In this document: positions 60,201-64,000 of the stretch, one piece after another
Layout: each line of letters starts with the position of its first letter
Position numbering within the stretch: position 1 is the stretch's first letter
Origin: Opisthocomus hoazin
Lineage: Eukaryota; Chordata; Aves; Opisthocomiformes; Opisthocomidae
Assembly (NCBI RefSeq): GCF_030867145.1
Contig: NC_134415.1
Location: forward strand, 12,440,417 to 12,504,416
DNA: 64,000 nucleotides
Direction of reading: 5' to 3'
Notes under the pieces: model-generated
Told to the model about the DNA's origin: nothing
Seen by the model: only the letters and a program-made list of their open reading frames with translations
The model's database searches: none
Program-made: the position numbers and the translations under genes

Positions 60201-60850
60201 CCTCCTCAAGGTCCTGCCGTGCGGGCGGGAGCCGGGTTTTTTCCGCCGTGCGACTGGGTCGGCCGCTGGTGCCGGCGCCTCCCCGAGCCGGGCCGCGGGC
60301 AGGACCCGACGGGAGGCGGGCGGGAGCAGGGACCCCGCCGCAGACCGGCGCACCGGGAGTGTCTGACCCACCCCCTCGGGAGCAGCGGAACCCCGGTACC
60401 GTGCCCTGCCCGGGGGTCAACGAACGGCGCCGGGGGAGCCGCGCCCGCCTCCTTCCCCGCGGCCACCGGCAGAGGGCGCCCGCCGCCCGCCAACGCCGCG
60501 GGGCCGCGCGCCCCGCCCCGCCCCGCCGGGCCGGTGCGGTGGCGGTTCGACGGTTTAACGGTTTAACAGTCAGCCCCTGGGGACCCGGCGGGCCCGGCCC
60601 GGGGGGGAGCTCCCGCCTCTCCCCCCCTCCAGGCTTTGCGGACCCTGCCTGAGCCGCCCGGCGCTGCCCCGGGGGTCCGGGGAGAAAGGCGGAGTGCGGG
60701 GCAGAGCGCGGCGTCCCGGTCGCGACCGGGCGCTGGTGGGCGGCTGTCGGGACGCCCCGTCGAGCCTCTCGCTGCCCCTTGCCCGCAGGCACCGTGTGCG
60801 CAGGGTGAGGGCGGCTGGCGGGGCAGGCGCAGCGAGCAGCTCGGTAATTA
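48290..60850 (-). CDS. Unidentified minus-strand gene (partial exon model)
   Basis: Six minus-strand segments look like parts of one gene: a GC-rich first exon ending at 60129, a start-bearing exon 58498-58385, internal exons 54767-54602, 53874-53804 and 52627-52487, and a terminal exon 48734-48523 with a poly(A) signal at 48316-48311. The last three join in phase. The joins from 58.4 to 54.6 kb and from 54.6 to 53.8 kb do not, so exons are missing or misassigned. The product would begin with a short hydrophobic stretch (MAFVLLVLQ) that may be a signal peptide. The C-terminal part contains VDIKIALGRGMY then LPALVLINEE, vaguely like a thioredoxin-fold strand order. I do not recognise the gene and assign no function. 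Confidence 0.4.
48311..48316 (-). terminator. Poly(A) signal of the minus-strand gene
   Basis: TTTATT on the plus strand reads AATAAA on the minus strand, about 207 bases past the stop codon at 48525-48523. GT-rich sequence (ggttttattgtgtgtccc on the minus strand) follows, as expected for a downstream element. Confidence 0.5.
48523..48734 (-). CDS. Terminal coding exon of unidentified minus-strand gene
   Basis: The minus-strand frame is open from just after a TAG at about 48735, which sits in a possible acceptor (acatctag), to TGA 48525-48523, giving about 70 codons. Readable pieces include LPKDITSLRRLEDAEKK, HFHMPPFFMDAQFYPTEP and the ending QQHIASRK. The composition is well balanced and protein-like. 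The pyrimidine tract before the acceptor is weak, so another acceptor is possible. The start phase 0 matches the exon at 52487-52627. Confidence 0.45.
48880..48896. repeat. Poly-A tract of 17
   Basis: A run of 17 A on the plus strand. There is no AATAAA just upstream of it, so it is treated as a simple repeat rather than a retrocopy tail. Confidence 0.7.
48900..52480 (-). other. Probable last intron of the minus-strand gene
   Basis: AT-rich sequence lies between the two best-supported exons. Several frames reach 60-110 codons, but none has paired splice sites or recognisable motifs. I identify no repeat family here. Confidence 0.4.
52487..52627 (-). CDS. Internal exon of unidentified minus-strand gene
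   Basis: A 141-base exon of 47 codons, phase 0 at both ends. The acceptor gagaacag lies just after an in-frame TGA, and the donor AAGCAG|GTAGGA is good. It encodes SLKFKNLPALVLINEENL, a hydrophobic strand with an LP turn, then QPQRLFFFMDHK and a helix ending HAFFKQ. The proline-strand-helix pattern recalls the second half of a thioredoxin fold, but no CxxC motif is present in this exon. The pyrimidine tract is weak. Confidence 0.45.
53804..53874 (-). CDS. Internal exon of unidentified minus-strand gene
   Basis: The acceptor is strong (actttattttttttctag) and the donor TAT|GTAAGG is good. In the frame that stays open, its 71 bases give two bases of a Gly codon and then 23 residues, KAALCLGMVMRVDIKIALGR plus GMY, ending in phase 0 to match the 52.5-kb exon. 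The other two frames contain stops. An alternative donor (AAT|GTATGT) lies four bases earlier. Confidence 0.45.
53990..54007. repeat. (TTTG)n microsatellite
   Basis: A short imperfect run of TTTG units. It is a simple repeat with no function inferred. Confidence 0.6.
54602..54767 (-). CDS. Candidate internal exon of minus-strand gene
   Basis: The acceptor is strong (ctttaatttggttgtttag), just after an in-frame TAA, and the donor GCAGG|GTGAGAG is strong. One frame is open for all 54 full codons, entering in phase 1 and leaving in phase 2. It includes a hydrophobic piece (LALWSILTSATLTTVF), then CLICND and SFGPDLLAQA. Direct joining to the 53.8-kb exon is out of phase, so an intervening exon would be needed. 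A chance open frame cannot be excluded. Confidence 0.33.
54770..58110. other. Intergenic or intronic stretch without supported exons
   Basis: Several splice-like pairs occur on the minus strand (for example 56845-56884 and a frame at 55950-56087), but none can be linked in phase with confidence. A 22-bp unit is duplicated at 57071-57113. No transposon family is recognised. Confidence 0.35.
57071..57113. repeat. Short tandem duplication, 22-bp unit
   Basis: The unit ggtgctgctgtagcatyacc (y is t, then c) plus two bases occurs twice, at 57071 and 57093. Confidence 0.65.
58114..58302 (-). CDS. Possible coding exon following a mini-intron
   Basis: This minus-strand frame reads YDITENEDWAFPLYEPASE onward and stays open to 58114. 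A possible acceptor (ggcaattgttgag) at 58303-58304 would leave an 82-base intron after the start-codon exon and joins it in phase 0, giving an acidic mature N-terminus after a signal-like stretch. The acceptor is atypical (GAG) and no strong donor ends the segment. It is low confidence and is kept separate from the gene model. Confidence 0.2.
   Translation of the reverse strand, partial: YDITENEDWAFPLYEPASEAFAVAQFLNQSTDSPDVTAYKIEADPGNRVLFMHCSCPQFWVV
58385..58498 (-). CDS. Candidate start-codon exon of minus-strand gene
   Basis: On the minus strand a strong acceptor (cttacccttttgtgtggcacag) opens a 114-base exon. It has 57 bases of leader, ATG at 58441-58439 and 19 codons, ending at donor TTGCAG|GTAATG in phase 0. 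The peptide MQGGRKPAVQMAFVLLVLQ has a basic then hydrophobic layout like the beginning of a signal peptide. Splice sites on both sides and the CpG island upstream support it. The next coding exon is not certain. Confidence 0.33.
58690..60090. other. Intergenic or intronic stretch
   Basis: Mixed-composition sequence between the candidate start exon and the CpG island. I see no supported gene or repeat family in it. Confidence 0.5.
60129..60850 (-). promoter_or_regulatory. CpG island with minus-strand first-exon donor
   Basis: From about 60215 to 60840 the sequence is extremely GC- and CpG-rich, flanked by AT-richer DNA and separate from the KIF26B island. On the minus strand it ends in a strong donor, GAGTG|GTAAGG, with the exon edge at 60129. 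This is the expected shape of a promoter plus first exon for the minus-strand gene to the left. A long open frame across it reflects GC content rather than coding. It could instead serve a divergent or upstream KIF26B transcript. Confidence 0.45.
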
Positions 60851-60854
60851 AAGC

Positions 60855-61990
60855 TCTGCTGAAAAACTGAGCAAGTCTGCCCGTTCGCCGCCAGAATCAC
60901 GCAGTGAACGTGCGTGTGAGCGGGACGTGGCTGCCGGCAGCGGGTGTCCGGGGCCTGCGGGCTGGGCCTGCTCCCCGCCGCTGCACGGCGTCACCTGCGT
61001 GACCTTGTCATCGCTGTCACGTCCATTGACAGGACAAGCCACGGGACCTTCACGCACTGGTGTATGCGGAGCCCGTTCAGGCGCAGCGGGCGCCGGGGTG
61101 CATCCCCTTCGCTTGCCGGGTCGGGGGCTTGGTGGAGGCACCTCCACGAGGCACGGCTGATGCGGCCTGGCCGCCTTGGGAGGCATCGCTTGTGTCACCT
61201 TTGGGTTAAAGCGCTCTCGTCCAGATCAGGAATGGCTGCTCCGCTCTGAGGGCGGTAACCTAGTCAAGTCGGAACACAGCGGGGCGTCTTCCGCGCCTTC
61301 ACCCCTGGCAGAGCGTCTGTGAGGTCGGGAAGGCACTGGGAGATGGCTCGCGCGGTGGTGCGGCGGGCTGGGCTTGTTTCCTCCCAGCTGGTACAGCCCA
61401 GGTACGGGAGGGACGCTGGAAGGGTGCGTTTGTACGGAAGTCACAATAGGAGGATGGAGAGGTGGAGGCAAGTCCCCTGTGTTCTGCCCTTTCCATCGCG
61501 TCGACCCGTCCGCGCTGTGGCCCTGCCGGGGGATCTGGCGCTAAGCTCTTTATTGCATCCATTTCTGAGAAAACCGGCCACTTGTTTTGAGGGGGGGGGG
61601 TTTATTAGAGATGATTGTGCTGTCTGCAGGAGAATACGTAACCAGATACACACAGCCTACAAAAAGAATTCATAACTGGAAGGGAAAGATGGATAAGGAC
61701 AAACAGGGACAAAAGTCTGTAGAATTTCATTGTGAAGAAACCAATTTATTATGCCCTTGACTGCAAGGTAAATTAATACACGTAGAATTCCAACACGGAA
61801 AAGAGATGCCAGTGACTGTCACAAACACAGCTTGCTTTTCTTTCCTAGTCATTTAGGGAGGATTGGGCACACTTGTGAAATCCTGTTCGTTAAAGCCCTG
61901 AATAGAGCCAACTGACCAATAACTGTGGGGGAAGCAACAAGGTCCCCCCTCCGCCCCCGTCCTTTTCAAGAAGAGGGGGGAAAATCAGCA
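60855..61990. other. Moderately GC-rich gap between two CpG islands
   Basis: No gene is supported. A plus-strand ATG at 61343 starts an Arg- and Ala-rich stretch (MARAVVRRAGLVSSQLVQP) followed by a possible donor (CCCAG|GTACGG), but nothing downstream connects. A run of ten G lies at 61591-61600. Confidence 0.5.
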
Positions 61991-62620
61991 GGCGTCAATC
62001 AAAGAAATACTGCAAAATAAAATGGACCCTCCCGGCAGCCGGGGCGTCCCGCAGAGCTGCGGGGGGGCTCCGGCCTGCTGCTCCCAGCCCCGCCGCTGAC
62101 CGGGGACCGCACCGGGCTCCGCAGCCCCCCCCCGCGCCTTGCAAAACCGTCAGGCACGAACGGGCAGGAGGATATTGGCTGCGAGGGACGCGGAGGCTCC
62201 TCCCAGAGCCCGGATCCCGATATTTTTTGGAGGATTTCTTTCAACTCGGTTACAAACCTTGGCGAAGGAGACAAGTTGCGGCTGCGGCGGGAGGTGGAGA
62301 GGCACCTCGGCCGGGGCGAGCGCGGCTCCCGCTCCCCGCGGCGGGCTCGGATGCCGGGTCACGGAGCGGGGCCGTGCCGCCGGCCCCCGGGAGCATCCCG
62401 CTCTGGATGCCGCCGCCCCTGTGAAAGCAGGGGCTGGGAGGGAAGACAATGAGGGAAAACCGACCGGGAGGAAGCCCCGGCCCCCAGCCTTTTCCCGAGG
62501 ACTGAGGGCGTCGCGGGGCCGCCCGCTCCCGCGGAGCGCTTCCCGGGACCAGCCGCTCCCGTCGGATGCGGGCTAGGACACCCGTGGGAAATCCTCCCGC
62601 GGGAGCGCCGCGAAGCCACC

Positions 62621-62683
62621 ATGAATTCGGTGGCTGGAAATAAGGAGAGGATCGCGGTCACGGCGCGGAGCAGAAAATACGCG
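62621..62683 (+). CDS. KIF26B: KIF26B coding exon 1
   Basis: This exon has 21 codons, starting [10 protein letters not shown] and ending RSRKYA, with donor GCG|GTAAGC. The following intron is only 147 bp. Confidence 0.93.
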
Positions 62684-63232
62684 GTAAGCCGGCGGCGGAG
62701 GGGCGGCCCGGCGCGGTGCCCGGCTGCGGGGCCCCGCTCGGCTCCCCCCGGGGAGGGCCGGCTCCGGAGCGTCCGAGGGAAACTTGCCGGGGCCGCCTGC
62801 CTGACCCGCTGCTCCTTTCTCCCGCCGCAGGTGACCGACGCCTGCTCCCCCACCAAGCCCGCCGCCCCCTTCTCCCCCGAGAGCTGGTACCGGAAGGCGT
62901 ACGAGGAGTCCCGGGCGGGGGGCCGCCCGGCCCCGGAGGGAGCCGGCTCCGCGCTGGGCTCCTCCGGCACCCCGTCCCCCGGCTCCGGCACCTCCTCGCC
63001 GGGCTCCTTCGGCGGCTCGCCGGGACCGGCCTCCCCCGGCATCGGCACCAGCTCCCCCGGCTCGCTGGGCGGCTCTCCGGGCTTCGGCACCGGCTCTCCG
63101 GGCTCCGGCAGCGGCGGCGGCTCCTCGCCGGGCTCCGACCGCGGCGCCTGGTGCGAGCACTGCAGCGCCCGGCTGGCGGAGCTGAAGAGGCAGGCGCTGC
63201 GGCTGCTGGGCCCCGCGCCCGCCGCCGGCAAG
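62621..63232 (+). CDS. KIF26B: Kinesin family member 26B, N-terminus (partial)
   Basis: Two coding exons, 62621-62683 and 62831-63232, both phase 0, give the first 155 residues. The opening [10 protein letters not shown], the block [20 protein letters not shown] (27-46), the Ser-Gly-Pro tract (61-124) and [17 protein letters not shown] (128-144) match the remembered N-terminus of vertebrate KIF26B. KIF26B is a large atypical kinesin-11 family protein with weak or no motor ATPase. It is known for mesenchymal cell adhesion and polarity, kidney induction downstream of SALL1, and degradation in Wnt5a-Ror signalling. The motor domain and tail lie beyond the right edge. The start has a near-ideal Kozak context (gccaccATGa). 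It follows EFCAB2 on the same strand. Confidence 0.95.
62831..63232 (+). CDS. KIF26B: KIF26B coding exon 2
   Basis: The acceptor is tttctcccgccgcag and the donor AAG|GTGAGA. It encodes 134 codons containing the low-complexity SPGS-type tract and a Cys-x2-Cys pair (129, 132) before a basic helix. The exon is about 75% GC. Confidence 0.94.
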
Positions 63233-64000
63233 GTGAGACCGCGGGGCCGGGCGGGACCGGGAGCGGGGCCGGGAGGGGGGCCCCACGGCCCGCGGCGCTC
63301 CCCGCCGCCGCCCGCCGTCCGGCGGGTATCGGGGTTCCGCTCGCTTAGGTGGAGCGGGGCGCCTCGGTCCCCCGGGGGGGCTGCCGGGCGTCGGGGCGGG
63401 CGCTGAGGCAGCCCCCCTCGCTCCCCGCCCGCACCCCTCCGGCTGCGTGGCGGGGCTGTGCGTTGTCTCTCCCCGCGCGCTGGTTCCCAGCGAGGGGCGA
63501 GCGAATGTGGGAACGCCGCGCGGGAGTCGTCGGTCCCTGCCCCTTTTGCTCCCCTTGATCCGTCCCCACGGGATGGAGTCACGAAGCATCCCGCGACCCG
63601 GCAGCCTGGCCTGATGCCCCTGGTTTGTACCCGGATTTCGGGCCTGGGGGCAGCAGAGCCCCTCTCGTAGCTTCGGGTTCAGCTGAGGCACTGGAACGCT
63701 GTCAGCCCGAGGGTCACCCAGGGAGGACGTGGCAGACCACGGCATGGAACCCAACTGTCAACACAAGGACAACTCGGTGATGCTTCTCTCCTACACAGAA
63801 GTGCTAGATTTTTTGATTTTTTTTCTTTTTTAAATCAAAAAGGAGACTTAAAAATACTCAAAGCTGCCGGACCCCGAGTACCGGGTTGAATAATCTTGTG
63901 CCTAAAGGTTATGCAAGCATTTCTGAAATCTGGCCTCAGGTTTTAAGAGCAGATTGATCATGGGTAGAGTTGGAAGTCTGCTTTCTGCCTCTGTTGGAGG
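63233..64000 (+). other. KIF26B: Start of KIF26B intron 2
   Basis: GC-rich for about 500 bp, then AT-rich towards the window edge. No further exon is seen. Confidence 0.7.

Larger units (their letters stand above)
62000..63720. promoter_or_regulatory. KIF26B: CpG island promoter of KIF26B
   Basis: Very high GC and CpG density surrounds the first two coding exons of KIF26B and extends about 600 bp upstream of the start codon. No TATA box is obvious. The density creates long stop-free frames on both strands, which should not be read as genes. Confidence 0.85.

Noticed and set aside
60094-60900. Minus-strand frame of 268 codons in the 60-kb CpG island
   Set aside because: It is explained by composition, starts at a non-ATG codon and has no recognisable domain. 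Only its donor edge is used as evidence.
62359-63754. Long minus-strand open frames (393 and 407 codons) across the KIF26B island
   Set aside because: They mirror the GC-rich KIF26B exons and introns. Stop codons are rare in such sequence, and the peptides are low-complexity Gly, Pro, Arg and Ala.
1-64000. CRISPR arrays, bacterial operons, endogenous retrovirus genes, tRNA genes
   Set aside because: I scanned for regular repeats, LTR or gag-pol signatures and tRNA B-box words. None was convincing, and the genome is clearly eukaryotic.

Overview
This window looks like a bird nuclear chromosome. Three LINE copies carry the 3' end typical of avian CR1, with short ATTCTATG-type terminal repeats. 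Genes are split by GT-AG introns, start in CpG islands and end at AATAAA signals. There is no operon structure, CRISPR array, rRNA or convincing tRNA. Two genes are identified with confidence, both on the + strand and in the order I recall for human 1q44 (EFCAB2 then KIF26B). All exon models were built by hand from splice sites, reading phase and remembered family sequences; none has been checked against a database.

Layout. (1) 1-10.4 kb is AT-rich, intergenic and mostly featureless, with a weak candidate minus-strand terminal exon at 9.4-9.7 kb. (2) 10.4-41.7 kb holds the complete EFCAB2 (DRC8) gene: a CpG-island promoter with an RFX X-box-like palindrome, seven coding exons giving 163 residues, an 18-kb first intron and an AATAAA signal at 41652. 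Its introns carry an ancient CR1/L3-type LINE, two younger CR1 tails, a 39-bp GC-rich minisatellite and a GC-rich, retrocopy-like block on the minus strand ending in AATAAA plus a poly(A) tract. (3) 41.7-48.3 kb is intergenic, with a third CR1, a MIR-like SINE, an old palindromic repeat and a perfect 17-bp-arm hairpin. (4) 48.3-60.9 kb appears to hold an unrecognised minus-strand gene: a terminal exon with its own poly(A) signal, two upstream exons whose phases fit it, two further splice-bounded open exons, and a CpG island at 60.2-60.85 kb that could be its promoter. The model is incomplete. (5) 62.0-64.0 kb holds the CpG island and first two coding exons (155 residues) of KIF26B, whose motor domain lies beyond the window.

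Biology. EFCAB2/DRC8 is a subunit of the nexin-dynein regulatory complex of motile cilia, and the X-box-like site fits control by RFX/FOXJ1. KIF26B is an atypical kinesin-11 family protein linked to mesenchymal adhesion, kidney development and Wnt5a-Ror signalling. The main open question is the identity of the minus-strand gene between them, whose C-terminal part vaguely resembles a thioredoxin-like fold.
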